This document shows positions 42,146 through 52,731 of a stretch of 64,000 bases of DNA, in pieces. Position 1 is the stretch's first letter. The number at the start of each line of letters is the position of its first letter. Position numbers and translations under genes: made by a program. The notes beneath the pieces were generated by a model, which saw nothing but the letters and a program-made list of their open reading frames with translations, ran no database searches and was not told the origin of the DNA. The stretch is from the NCBI GenBank assembly GCA_947626265.1, contig CANQRM010000014.1, positions 1-64,000 of the forward strand, in the 5' to 3' direction. Source of the stretch: an uncultured Oscillospiraceae bacterium (lineage in GTDB: Bacteria; Bacillota; Clostridia; Oscillospirales; Oscillospiraceae).

Positions 42146-43858
42146 ATGGCGAGGAGCCAGAGCGCGTCGCTGGACCGGAAAAAGCTGATGGCCGACCCTG
42201 TGATGGTGGGCACCATCGTGGTGCTCATCACGTTCCTGACGCTGTTCATCCTGTACCCCCTGGCCATCCTGCTGGTGGACAGCGTTTACGGCGACAACGG
42301 CCTGACGCTGGACATCTTCAAGAGGGTCATGGCCATGTCGAACTTCCGCAAGGCCATCACCAACACTTTGAAAGTGGGTTTCCTGGTTGGTCTGCTGTCG
42401 GCGGCGGTAGGCCTGCTGTTCGCCTACGTGGAGGTCTACGTGAAGGTGGGCCGGGGCGTGGGCGGCCTTTTCAAGGTAGTGTCCATGCTGCCGGTGGTCT
42501 CGCCTCCCTTCGTGCTGAGCCTTTCCATGATCATGCTCTTCGGCAAGGCGGGGCTCATCACCCGGTTTTTGCTGCACATCTACGACAACAGCGTATACGG
42601 CTTCTGGGGCATCGTCATCGTCCAGACCCTGACCTTCTTCCCGGTCTGCTATATGATGCTCAAGGGCCTTCTGAAGAACATAGACCCCTCCCTGGAGGAG
42701 GCGGCCCGGGATATGGGCGCGGGGCGGATGAAGGTGTTCACCAGCGTGACGCTGCCCCTGCTGCTGCCGGGCCTCGGTAACGCCTTTCTCGTCACGTTCA
42801 TCGAGTCCATCGCGGACTTCGCCAACCCCATGATCATCGGCGGGTCCTACGACACCCTGGCGACGACCATTTACTTACAGATCACCGGCGCCTACGACAA
42901 GCAGGGCGCGGCGGCCATGGCCGTGGTGCTGCTGACCATCACGCTTCTGATGTTCGCGGTGCAGAAGTATTACCTGGAGGCCAAGACGGCCGCCACCCTC
43001 ACGGGCAAGGCCTCCCGGGGCCGTATGCTCATCGAGGACAAGAGCGTGACCCGTCCGCTGACGCTTCTGTGCTCCCTGGCCGCGGCCTTCGTCATCATGA
43101 TGTATCTTTGCGTGCCCATCGGCGCGCTGTTCCCCACGTGGGGCTATAAGTTCACCCCGCTGACCTTCAAGTGGTTTGGCCAGGTGTTCACCCGCTACAA
43201 GGGCTTCAAGGCCTTTACGGACTCCTTTGTCCTGAGCCTCATCTCCGCCCCCATCACGGCGCTTCTGAGCATGATCATCTCCTATCTCGTGGTGAAGCGG
43301 AAGTTCAAGGCAAAGGGCTTTATCGAGGCGGTATCCATGCTGGCCATGGCCGTGCCCGGCACGGTGCTGGGCGTGGGATATATCCGGGGCTTCTCGGGCG
43401 GCCTTTTCCACACGGGGCTCCTGCAGGGCATCTACGGCAGCGCCGCCATCCTCATCATCGTGTTCGTGGTCCGGTCCCTGCCCACGGGCACAAGAAGCGG
43501 CATCTCCGCCCTGCGGCAGATCGACAAATCTATCGAAGAGTCGGCCTATGACATGGGCGCGGACAGCTTCAAGGTGTTCATGACCGTGACGCTGCCGCTC
43601 ATCAAGGACTCGTTCCTCTCCGGCCTCGTCACCGCCTTTGTCCGGAGCATCACCGCCATCTCCGCCATCATCCTGCTGGTGACGCCGCAGTTTCTGCTCA
43701 TCACCGTGCAGATCAACGAGTTCGCGGAGAAGGGCTCCTATTCCATCGCCTGCGCCTTCGCCACCATACTGATACTCATCACCTACGGCGCGGTGCTTTT
43801 GATGAATTTGTTCATCCGCTTTTTCGGCACCAGCAGAAAGCTAAAGGAGGATGCGTGA
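42146..43858 (+). CDS. ABC transporter permease, fused double-domain (FbpB-like)
   Basis: 570 residues with about 12 membrane helices, made of two tandem permease units. Each unit carries a coupling loop: LEEAARDMGAGRMKVFTSVTLPLL (about 187) and IEESAYDMGADSFKVFMTVTLPLI (about 455), nearly the same sequence. This fused layout is that of ferric iron and related importers. ATG 42146 follows GAGAGGAGGGA. It ends 1 bp before the ATPase gene. Confidence 0.93.
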   Translation: MARSQSASLDRKKLMADPVMVGTIVVLITFLTLFILYPLAILLVDSVYGDNGLTLDIFKRVMAMSNFRKAITNTLKVGFLVGLLSAAVGLLFAYVEVYVKVGRGVGGLFKVVSMLPVVSPPFVLSLSMIMLFGKAGLITRFLLHIYDNSVYGFWGIVIVQTLTFFPVCYMMLKGLLKNIDPSLEEAARDMGAGRMKVFTSVTLPLLLPGLGNAFLVTFIESIADFANPMIIGGSYDTLATTIYLQITGAYDKQGAAAMAVVLLTITLLMFAVQKYYLEAKTAATLTGKASRGRMLIEDKSVTRPLTLLCSLAAAFVIMMYLCVPIGALFPTWGYKFTPLTFKWFGQVFTRYKGFKAFTDSFVLSLISAPITALLSMIISYLVVKRKFKAKGFIEAVSMLAMAVPGTVLGVGYIRGFSGGLFHTGLLQGIYGSAAILIIVFVVRSLPTGTRSGISALRQIDKSIEESAYDMGADSFKVFMTVTLPLIKDSFLSGLVTAFVRSITAISAIILLVTPQFLLITVQINEFAEKGSYSIACAFATILILITYGAVLLMNLFIRFFGTSRKLKEDA

Positions 43859-43859
43859 T

Positions 43860-44936
<1,077 letters not shown>

Positions 44937-44943
44937 AAGGCAT

Positions 44944-44974
44944 GGAGGCCGCCTGACGGCGGCCTCCGTTTTTT
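44944..44974 (+). terminator. rho-independent terminator after the second ABC operon
   Basis: GGAGGCCGCC (44944-44953), loop TGAC, GGCGGCCTCC (44958-44967), then G and six T. Confidence 0.93.
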
Positions 44975-44977
44975 GTC

Positions 44978-46609
44978 ATGAGAGAAAACAAAATGATACA
45001 GTCTTGGCTGGACACCGCGGCCCGGGACGAGCCGGTGTGGATAGGCGATGTGCGGAAGGCTGCCGGGCAGGACCCCAACGCTGTGCGCATCATTGCCCGG
45101 CTCTTGCGGTCCGACGGCGGCACGGTGGACTTCACCGTCCCCATTCCCCGGACGGAGACGGTTGAGGGACTGCATTTCGTCTGGGAGTACCTGCGGGCGT
45201 CCGTTTTCAACATCCTCGCCGTCCACGGGGGACAGGCCCTGCGGCTTATCTATGACTGGGACATGTACACCGTCGGCCTGGTGCGGATGCTGCCGGGCGC
45301 GTTCCAGGTCATACAGGAGCGGCGCAGCGGGTATGGCAAAGCTGTCAGCGTGGCGAACCGGATCAATCGCGCCTTGGGCGGCAGGGCGTTCAATATTATC
45401 TATACCGATAAGCAGCACCGCTTTCCCGCGCCGGAGCCCCATTCTCTGGAGGGCGGCGCGGAGCTTGCCCGGCGCCTGAAAGCGGCGGCGGAAAGGGCGG
45501 AGCGGGGCCTTTACTGCGGCGTGGACGTGGGGGGTACGGATGTAAAACTGGTCTTGGCACGGGACGGAAATCTGCTGGACGTGCGGGTGCTGGACTGGGA
45601 TCCCTCCCAAAGCCCCACGGCGGAGGGCATCATCAGACCCCTCATGGCCTTCATCCGGGGCGCGCTGGACGAGGCCGCTCCCGGCCAAAAGCCGGATGGG
45701 CTGGGCGTCAGCTTTCCCGACGTGGTGATCCGGGACCGGATCGTGGGCGGCGAGACACCAAAGACCAAGAGCATGCGGGAGCACGCGGCGGACTACGAGG
45801 CGGAGTTTTCAAAGCTCACGGGCCTGAAGGATACCTTGGCGGCACTCTGCGCGCCGGGGGCGCCGGTGCGCATCATCAACGACGGCCACATGGCCGCCTT
45901 CACTGCGGCCATGGAGATGGCCCATGGGGGCCGGGAAGGGGAACTGGCCCGGGGCGTCATCGCCCACACCTTGGGAACGGACCTGGGCACCGGGTGGCTG
46001 GAGCCGGACGGCTCTGTGCCGGAGGGGCCTATGGAACTGTACGACCTGCTCCTGGACCTGGGGAGCGTCCCCAGCCGGGCGCTGGACAGCACGGACCTGC
46101 GGTCCGTGCGCAACGAAAACTCGGGCCTGCCAGGGGCCCGGCGGTATATGGGCCAGGCGGCGGCCTTTAGGCTTGCGTGGGCGCTGGACCCATCCTTGCT
46201 GGACGGCTATGTGGTCCGGGAGGGGGAGAGCGTGCGCATCCGCGCCTGGCCCGACATGCGAAAGCCATGTTTGGAACACCTCATGCAAAAGGCGGAGGAG
46301 GGCCATCCCGCGGCCCGGGAGGTATTCCGCCGCATCGGGACCCATCTGGGCCAGGTATGCCGGGAGGAGGACTGGCTGCTGCGGCCGGGTACGGATATCC
46401 GCTGGCTCTTCGGCCGGTTCGTGAAGAGCCCGGCCTGCTTCGATCTGCTGCGGGAGGGGTGCGCGTCCGTCGCGCCCCATATCCGGCTGGAGGCGGCGGA
46501 CGAGGGCCTTGCCAATACGCCCGTCATGAAAGGGCTGGCCCGGCAGGGCGCCGGCGCGGTGGCCCAGTACGGCCAGGCGGTGGGCGCTTTATACTATGCG
46601 CTGTTTTGA
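44978..46609 (+). CDS. ROK family protein with an unrecognised N-terminal domain
   Basis: 543 residues. From about 175 on it carries the ROK/actin-like ATPase fold: GVDVGGTDVKLVLARDG (phosphate 1), INDGHMAAF, and AHTLGTDLGTGW (phosphate 2). ROK proteins are sugar kinases or regulators. Residues 1-170 have no domain I recognise, and there is no clear helix-turn-helix. The zinc motif usual in ROK kinases is not seen. ATG 44978 lies 3 bp after the T run of the preceding terminator and has no ribosome binding site; ATG 44993 with GAGAG upstream is a good alternative. No own promoter found, so expression may rely on readthrough. Confidence 0.75.
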   Translation: MRENKMIQSWLDTAARDEPVWIGDVRKAAGQDPNAVRIIARLLRSDGGTVDFTVPIPRTETVEGLHFVWEYLRASVFNILAVHGGQALRLIYDWDMYTVGLVRMLPGAFQVIQERRSGYGKAVSVANRINRALGGRAFNIIYTDKQHRFPAPEPHSLEGGAELARRLKAAAERAERGLYCGVDVGGTDVKLVLARDGNLLDVRVLDWDPSQSPTAEGIIRPLMAFIRGALDEAAPGQKPDGLGVSFPDVVIRDRIVGGETPKTKSMREHAADYEAEFSKLTGLKDTLAALCAPGAPVRIINDGHMAAFTAAMEMAHGGREGELARGVIAHTLGTDLGTGWLEPDGSVPEGPMELYDLLLDLGSVPSRALDSTDLRSVRNENSGLPGARRYMGQAAAFRLAWALDPSLLDGYVVREGESVRIRAWPDMRKPCLEHLMQKAEEGHPAAREVFRRIGTHLGQVCREEDWLLRPGTDIRWLFGRFVKSPACFDLLREGCASVAPHIRLEAADEGLANTPVMKGLARQGAGAVAQYGQAVGALYYALF

Positions 46610-46631
46610 CGGAATTTGTTTGGCTCTGCCG

Positions 46632-46660
46632 TTGACAAGCAGGACCACACATGGTATAAT
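46632..46660 (+). promoter_or_regulatory. consensus promoter of the pyr operon with flanking inverted repeat
   Basis: TTGACA (46632-46637), 17 bp, TATAAT (46655-46660) with TGG extended -10: essentially ideal. ATGGTAT (46651-46657) and ATACCAT (46673-46679) form an inverted repeat spanning the -10 and start site, a candidate operator. No PyrR attenuator fits in the 29 nt leader. Confidence 0.9.
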
Positions 46661-46695
46661 GCCCGCCAATGGATACCATATAAGGGGGGCTGGAC

Positions 46696-47901
46696 ATGGG
46701 CGCGGTCAATAATTTCGCTTTCTTCCCTGCGTCGCTGTCTCTCCGTTGTCCCGGCTTCGGCGGGACCGCCATTCCCTTTTTGAAGGACAAAGGTGAATAT
46801 GCCGTTTTTCCCGGCTTTTGCGATGTGCATGTGCATTTCCGCGAGCCGGGATTTTCTTATAAAGAGACCGTCGCCGCCGGCTCCGCCGCCGCGGCCCATG
46901 GGGGCTACACCGCCGTGTGCACCATGCCGAATCTGAACCCGGTGCCGGACGGCCCGGAGACGCTGGCGGTCCAGGAGGATATAATCCGCCGGGACGCAGT
47001 GGTACACGTCTATCCCTACGGCGCCATCACGGCGGGGGAGATGGGGGAGCGTCTGGCGGACATGGCCGGCATGACCGGAGCCATCGCCTTTTCCGACGAC
47101 GGCCGGGGCGTCCAGTCGGAGGACATGATGCGCGCGGCCATGACAGAAGCCAAGCGCTTGGGCAAGATCATCGCCGCCCATTGCGAGGTCAATTCTCTGC
47201 TCCATGGCGGCTATATCCACGACGGAGCCTATGCCGCCGCCCACGGCCACAGGGGCATATCCTCCGAGAGCGAGTGGCGGGAGATAGAGCGGGATCTCCG
47301 GCTCGCGAAGGAGACAGGCTGCGCCTATCACGTGTGCCACATCTCCACGAAGGAGAGCGTGGCCCTCATCCGGGCCGCCAAGGCCGGGGGAGTGGATGTC
47401 ACCTGCGAGACCGGGCCCCACTATCTCATATTGGACGAGAACGAGCTCGAAGAGGACGGGCGGTTCAAGATGAACCCGCCCCTGCGGTCCAAGGCAGACC
47501 GGGAGGCGCTGATGGAGGGGCTTCTGGACGGGACCATAGATATGATCGCCACGGACCACGCCCCCCACAGCCGGGAGGAGAAATCCCGGGGCCTCGCCGG
47601 CAGCGCCATGGGCATCGTGGGGCTGGAGACCGCCTTCCCGGCACTGTATACGTATCTGGTAAAGCCGGGTATCCTGAGCCTGGACAGGCTCATGGAGCTC
47701 ATGGTCTACAACCCCCGGAAGCGGTTCCACATCCCCCTGGGGGAGGATTACACGGTGTGGGAGCTGGGAAAGCGCGTCACCGTGGACCCGGAGCAATTCC
47801 TCTCCAAGGGCCGGGCCACGCCCTTCGCCGGGCGGGAGCTTTACGGCGTCTGCCGGCTCACCGTCTGCGGCGGAAAAGTGGTCTACAGAAACGAAGAATA
47901 A
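46696..47901 (+). CDS. pyrC: dihydroorotase
   Basis: 401 residues. The metal-binding HxH is in FCDVHVHFREPG (His45, His47); later ligands are in AHCEVNS, YHVCHISTKE, and the catalytic Asp in ATDHAPHS. Closes carbamoyl aspartate to dihydroorotate. The N-terminal region before the HxH is about 40 residues, slightly short for class I enzymes. ATG 46696 follows AAGGGGGG. First gene of the pyr operon; it ends 26 bp before carB. Confidence 0.96.
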   Translation: MGAVNNFAFFPASLSLRCPGFGGTAIPFLKDKGEYAVFPGFCDVHVHFREPGFSYKETVAAGSAAAAHGGYTAVCTMPNLNPVPDGPETLAVQEDIIRRDAVVHVYPYGAITAGEMGERLADMAGMTGAIAFSDDGRGVQSEDMMRAAMTEAKRLGKIIAAHCEVNSLLHGGYIHDGAYAAAHGHRGISSESEWREIERDLRLAKETGCAYHVCHISTKESVALIRAAKAGGVDVTCETGPHYLILDENELEEDGRFKMNPPLRSKADREALMEGLLDGTIDMIATDHAPHSREEKSRGLAGSAMGIVGLETAFPALYTYLVKPGILSLDRLMELMVYNPRKRFHIPLGEDYTVWELGKRVTVDPEQFLSKGRATPFAGRELYGVCRLTVCGGKVVYRNEE

Positions 47902-47927
47902 TACGTTAGATATATTTGGAGGCGCAC

Positions 47928-50900
47928 ATGGCAAAGAGAACGGACATCAAAAAGGTGCTCATCATCGGCTCCGGCCCCATCGTCATCGGTCAGGCGGCGG
48001 AGTTCGACTACGCCGGGACCCAGGCGTGCCTGGCCCTGAAGGAGGAGGGGTATGAGGTCATCCTCTGCAACTCCAACCCCGCCACCATCATGACGGACAC
48101 CGCCATCGCCGATAAGGTGTACATGGAGCCGCTTACCCTGGAATACGTGGCAAAGATATTGCGCTACGAGCGGCCCGACGCCATCATCCCCGGCATCGGC
48201 GGCCAGACGGGCCTGAACCTTGCCATGCAGCTGGAAAAGAAGGGCGTGCTCCGGGAGTGCCGGGTGGAGCTTCTGGGCACCCCCAGCCGCAGCATCGAGC
48301 GGGCGGAGGACCGGGAGATGTTCAAGGAGATGTGCCAGTCCATCGGCGAGCCCGTCATCCCCTCGGAGATCACTTATTCCATCGACGAGGCCAAAAAGGC
48401 CGCGGCGGAGATCGGCTACCCGGTCGTCCTGCGGCCCGCCTTCACCCTGGGCGGCACCGGCGGCGGTTTTGCCAACAATGAGGATGAACTCATTGAGATC
48501 GGCCTCAACGCCTTCAAGCTGTCACCGGTGCATCAGGTGCTGATAGAGAAGAGCGTGAAGGGCTATAAGGAGATAGAGTTCGAGGTCATGCGGGACTCCA
48601 ACGACCACACCATCACCATCTGCGGCATGGAGAACGTGGACCCGGTGGGGGTGCATACCGGCGACTCCATCGTGGTGGCGCCCATCCTGTCCCTGAGCGA
48701 TAAGGACCTCAAGATGCTCAACGACAGCGCTATCAAGATCATCCGGGAGCTGAAGATAGAGGGCGGCTGCAACGTCCAGTTTGCCCTGCACCCCGAGACA
48801 AGCGAGTATTACCTCATTGAGGTCAACCCCCGTGTCAGCCGGTCCTCGGCCCTGGCTTCCAAGGCCAGCGGCTATCCCATCGCCCGGGTCACCGCCAAGA
48901 TCGCCATGGGCATGGCCCTGGAGGACATCCCCGTGGCCGGCGGCACCGCCGCCATCGAGCCCAGTCTGGACTACATCGTGGCCAAGTTCCCCCGGTTCCC
49001 CTTCGACAAGTTTGCCGACGCCCCCAACACCCTGGGCACCCAGATGAAGGCCACCGGCGAGGTCATGGGCATCGGCTCCAACCTGGAGGAGTGCTTTTTG
49101 AAGTCCGTCCGCTCCCTGGAGACGGGCGTGTGCCACTTCCACATGGCCAAGTTCGACGGCAAGTCCGACGATGAGCTGCTGGACTATATCCAGGACTTCC
49201 GGGACGACGGCATCTTCGCCGCGGCGGAGCTGCTGCGCCGGGGCGAGAGCGTGAAGAAGCTCCATAAGATCACCATGATAACGGAGCTGTTTTTGGAATC
49301 CATCAAGAAGATCGTGGACATGGAAAAGACCCTGGCGGCGCACATCAACGACGTGGACGTACTGCGTAAGGCCAAGGTCATGGGCTTTTCCGATAAGTAT
49401 ATCGCGGGGCTTTGGAACCTCACCGAGGTGGAGGTATACGAAAAGCGCAAGGCCCGGGGCATCACCCCGGTGTTCCGCATGGTGGACACCCTCCATACGG
49501 GCAAGTATATCGCCTACCTCTATTCCTCCTATTCGGGGGAGAATGATTCACGTCTGACTGAGAAGAAAAAGATCGTGGTCCTGGGGGCCGGGCCAATCCG
49601 CATCGGCCAGGGCGTGGAATTCGACTACTCCACCGTCCACGCCGTGCAGACCATCAAAAAGGCCGGGTATGAGGCTATCATCATCAACAATAACCCGGAG
49701 ACTGTCTCCACCGACTACACCACCGCCGACAAGCTCTACTTCGAGCCCCTGACGCCGGAGGACGCCATGGCCATCATCGACTTTGAGCAGCCGGAGGGGG
49801 TCATCGCTTCTCTGGGCGGCCAGACGGCCATCAACCTGGCCCAGCCGCTGATGGACCGGGGCGTCAACATCATCGGTACGGACTGTGCCGCCATCGAGCG
49901 GGCGGAGAACCGGGACAGCTTCGAGAAGATCCTCAAGGACCTCGCCATCCCCCAGCCCATGGGCCGGGCGGTGACGAAGATATCCGACGGCGTGAAGGCC
50001 GCGGCGGAGATAGGCTATCCCGTGCTGGTAAGGCCCAGCTTCGTACTGGGCGGCCGGGCCATGCAGATCGTGGCGGATGAGGAGCAGCTGCGGCATTATC
50101 TCAAGACCGCCGTGGAGATCGACGCGGACAAGCCCGTGCTGGTGGACAAGTACATCCAGGGCAAGGAAGTGGAGGTGGACGCCATCTGCGACGGCCGGGA
50201 TGTGTTCGTGCCAGGCATCATGGAGCTTGTGGAGCGCACCGGCATCCACTCCGGCGACTCCATCAGCGTCTATCCCACCTTCTCCGTGTCCGACAAGGTG
50301 AAGGGCGTCATCCTGCAGTACGCCAAGAAACTGGGTCTCGGCATCGGCATCGTGGGGCTATATAACATCCAATTCATCGTTGACCGGCACGACGACGTGT
50401 ACGTGATAGAGGTGAATCCCCGGTCCTCCCGGACCGTGCCCTTCCTCTCCAAGGCCACGGGGTACTCCCTTGCCGATATCGCAACGGAGGTCATCCTGGG
50501 CAAGGGGCTCAAGGAGCAGGGCATCTTCGACCTCTATCCCCAGGAGAAGGAGCGGTACTATGTGAAGGTGCCGGTGTTCTCCTTCAACAAGATCAAGGGC
50601 ATGGACGCGTACCTCTCCCCGGAGATGAAGTCCACCGGCGAGGCCATCGGCTACGATAACTCCCTGACCCGCGCCCTCTTCAAGGCCCTGCAGGCCGGGG
50701 GCATGCGGCTGCAGAATTACGGCACCGTGTTCGCTACCATCGCCCGGGGGGACCAGCCGGAGGCCCTGCCGCTGATACGCAGGTTTTATAACATGGGCTT
50801 CAACATCGAGGCCACGCCGGGCACGGCGGCCTTTCTCAAAGAAAACGGCATCCGCACCCATGTGCTGCACAAGATCAAGGACGGCAGTGAGGAGATACCC

Positions 50901-51101
50901 GACGCCATCCGGCAGGGACACTTGGCCTATATCATCAACACCCGGGACATCGGCTCGGAAAAGGGCGTCAACGACGGCGTGCGCATCCGCCAGCTGGCCA
51001 CGGAGAACAATGTGACCATCTTTACGAGCTTGGACACGGTGCGGGTGCTGCTGGACGTGCTGGAGGAGACCACGCTCACCATCTCCACCATCGACGCATG
51101 A
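47928..51101 (+). CDS. carB: carbamoyl-phosphate synthase large subunit
   Basis: 1057 residues from ATG 47928, preceded by TTGGAGG. Two homologous halves: each begins with a GSGPIVIGQAAEFDY / GAGPIRIGQGVEFDY motif (near 15 and 550), followed by ATP-grasp domains, and the C-terminal MGS-like allosteric domain starts about 925. It makes carbamoyl phosphate from bicarbonate and ammonia supplied by the small subunit CarA. No carA lies in the operon or elsewhere in the window, so CarA must be encoded elsewhere. It overlaps pyrK by 4 bp. Confidence 0.98.
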   Translation: MAKRTDIKKVLIIGSGPIVIGQAAEFDYAGTQACLALKEEGYEVILCNSNPATIMTDTAIADKVYMEPLTLEYVAKILRYERPDAIIPGIGGQTGLNLAMQLEKKGVLRECRVELLGTPSRSIERAEDREMFKEMCQSIGEPVIPSEITYSIDEAKKAAAEIGYPVVLRPAFTLGGTGGGFANNEDELIEIGLNAFKLSPVHQVLIEKSVKGYKEIEFEVMRDSNDHTITICGMENVDPVGVHTGDSIVVAPILSLSDKDLKMLNDSAIKIIRELKIEGGCNVQFALHPETSEYYLIEVNPRVSRSSALASKASGYPIARVTAKIAMGMALEDIPVAGGTAAIEPSLDYIVAKFPRFPFDKFADAPNTLGTQMKATGEVMGIGSNLEECFLKSVRSLETGVCHFHMAKFDGKSDDELLDYIQDFRDDGIFAAAELLRRGESVKKLHKITMITELFLESIKKIVDMEKTLAAHINDVDVLRKAKVMGFSDKYIAGLWNLTEVEVYEKRKARGITPVFRMVDTLHTGKYIAYLYSSYSGENDSRLTEKKKIVVLGAGPIRIGQGVEFDYSTVHAVQTIKKAGYEAIIINNNPETVSTDYTTADKLYFEPLTPEDAMAIIDFEQPEGVIASLGGQTAINLAQPLMDRGVNIIGTDCAAIERAENRDSFEKILKDLAIPQPMGRAVTKISDGVKAAAEIGYPVLVRPSFVLGGRAMQIVADEEQLRHYLKTAVEIDADKPVLVDKYIQGKEVEVDAICDGRDVFVPGIMELVERTGIHSGDSISVYPTFSVSDKVKGVILQYAKKLGLGIGIVGLYNIQFIVDRHDDVYVIEVNPRSSRTVPFLSKATGYSLADIATEVILGKGLKEQGIFDLYPQEKERYYVKVPVFSFNKIKGMDAYLSPEMKSTGEAIGYDNSLTRALFKALQAGGMRLQNYGTVFATIARGDQPEALPLIRRFYNMGFNIEATPGTAAFLKENGIRTHVLHKIKDGSEEIPDAIRQGHLAYIINTRDIGSEKGVNDGVRIRQLATENNVTIFTSLDTVRVLLDVLEETTLTISTIDA

Positions 51102-51829
51102 AAAAGGCGCTGTTCACCATCGAGAAAAACGAACGTCTCACGCCCACTGTTTTGCGCATGACGCTTCGCGGCCCGGCGGAGGCCGTCACCGCGCCGGGGC
51201 AGTTTGTGGATATCGCCCTGCCGGGGCGGTTCCTGCGCCGGCCCATCTCCGTGTGCGACGCGGGGGGCGATACCCTGACGCTTCTCTATAAGGTCGTGGG
51301 CGGGGGCACGGAGCAGATGGCGGCCATGGTCCCCGGCGGGACGCTGGATATCCTGGCGGGGCTGGGCAACGGCTTCGACACGGCCCCGGCGGGGGAGAGC
51401 CCCTTGCTCATCGGAGGAGGCATCGGCGCGGCGCCTCTCTATCTGCTTGCCAAAAAGCTGCTGGCAGAAGGCAAGCGGGTCCGGGCTATCCTAGGCTTCA
51501 ACGGCGCGAATGAGGTGTTCTATGTGGATGAGTTCAAAGCTTTGGGCTGCGGCGTGACCGTGGCTACGGCGGATGGAAGCGTCGGCGTGAAGGGTTTTGT
51601 CACCGACGCCCTGCCGGAGGAGCATAGCTATTACTACGCCTGCGGGCCGGAGCCCATGCTGCGGGCAGTGTGGGCAAAGGCGGCGGGCTCGGGGCAGCTC
51701 AGCTTTGAGGAGCGGATGGGCTGCGGCTTCGGCGCCTGCATGGGCTGCACGCGGCAGACGGTGAACGGCCCCAAGCGGGTGTGTAAGGACGGGCCCGTAT
51801 TCCGGAAGGAGGAGATACTGTGGACCTGA
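51098..51829 (+). CDS. pyrK: dihydroorotate dehydrogenase electron transfer subunit
   Basis: 243 residues. FAD domain with RRPISVCD near 45, NAD-binding part with LIGGGIGAAPLYLLAKKL, and a [2Fe-2S] cluster site with the cysteines of MGCGFGACMGC and VCKDGP. PyrK passes electrons from PyrD to NAD, defining the class 1B dihydroorotate dehydrogenase of Gram-positive bacteria. ATGA overlap with carB and a 10 bp overlap with pyrD. Confidence 0.95.
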   Translation: MKKALFTIEKNERLTPTVLRMTLRGPAEAVTAPGQFVDIALPGRFLRRPISVCDAGGDTLTLLYKVVGGGTEQMAAMVPGGTLDILAGLGNGFDTAPAGESPLLIGGGIGAAPLYLLAKKLLAEGKRVRAILGFNGANEVFYVDEFKALGCGVTVATADGSVGVKGFVTDALPEEHSYYYACGPEPMLRAVWAKAAGSGQLSFEERMGCGFGACMGCTRQTVNGPKRVCKDGPVFRKEEILWT

Positions 51830-52731
51830 GCGTGACGCTGTGCGGGATAGAGATCGACAATCCGGTCATCCCCGCCTCCGGCACCTTCGGCTATGGCTAT
51901 GAGTTCGCGGAGCATTACGACATCAACTGCCTGGGGACCTTCTCCTTCAAGGGCACGACCCGTGAGCCCCGCTTCGGCAACCCCACGCCCCGCATCGCGG
52001 AGAGCGCCGCCGGCATGGTCAACGCCGTGGGCCTGCAGAACCCCGGCGTGGACAAAGTGATATCAGAGGAGCTTCCCCAGCTCAAAAAGGTATTTCACAA
52101 GCCGGTGATGGCCAATGTCAGCGGCTTTTCGGTGGAGGACTACGCCTATACCTGCGAGCGGCTTGACAAGGAGCCCCAGGTGGGCTGGCTGGAGGTCAAT
52201 ATCAGCTGCCCCAACGTCCACGGCGGCGGCATGAGCTTCGGCACGGACCCGGCCGCCGCGGCGGAGGTGGTCCGGGCGGTGAAGGCGGTGACCCGAAAGC
52301 CGGTCATCATGAAGCTTACGCCCAACGTGACGGATATCACGGCCATCGCCCGGGCCTGCGAGGACGCCGGGGCGGACGGCCTCAGCCTCATCAACACCCT
52401 CCAGGCCATGCGGATAGATTTGAAAACGAAAAAACCCGTCCTCGCCAACGTCACCGGCGGCCTTTCCGGCCCAGCGGTGTTCCCCGTGGCCCTGCGGATG
52501 GTGTACCAGGTCTATGAGGCCGTGTCCATTCCCATCGTAGGCGTGGGCGGCGTAAGCTCTGCCGAGGACGTGATCGAGATGATGCTGGCGGGGGCAACCG
52601 CCGTGGAGGTGGGGGCGGCCAATCTCGTGGACCCCTGCGCCTCGCGGGACATCACAGCGGCCCTGCCGGGGGTCATGGAGAAGTACGGGATACAGAATCT
52701 TAAAGATATCATAGGAGGAGCCCATGGGTAA
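51820..52731 (+). CDS. pyrD: dihydroorotate dehydrogenase, class 1B catalytic subunit
   Basis: 303 residues. Start GTG 51820 after GGAAGGAGGAG, inside the pyrK end. Family markers: NPVIPASGTFGYG, the FMN-site MVNAVGLQNPG, EVNISCPNVHGGG (with the active-site cysteine expected in class 1 enzymes in the loop near NISCPN), and GVGGVSSAEDVIEMMLAGA. Oxidises dihydroorotate to orotate with PyrK. It overlaps pyrF by 8 bp. Confidence 0.96.
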   Translation: MDLSVTLCGIEIDNPVIPASGTFGYGYEFAEHYDINCLGTFSFKGTTREPRFGNPTPRIAESAAGMVNAVGLQNPGVDKVISEELPQLKKVFHKPVMANVSGFSVEDYAYTCERLDKEPQVGWLEVNISCPNVHGGGMSFGTDPAAAAEVVRAVKAVTRKPVIMKLTPNVTDITAIARACEDAGADGLSLINTLQAMRIDLKTKKPVLANVTGGLSGPAVFPVALRMVYQVYEAVSIPIVGVGGVSSAEDVIEMMLAGATAVEVGAANLVDPCASRDITAALPGVMEKYGIQNLKDIIGGAHG

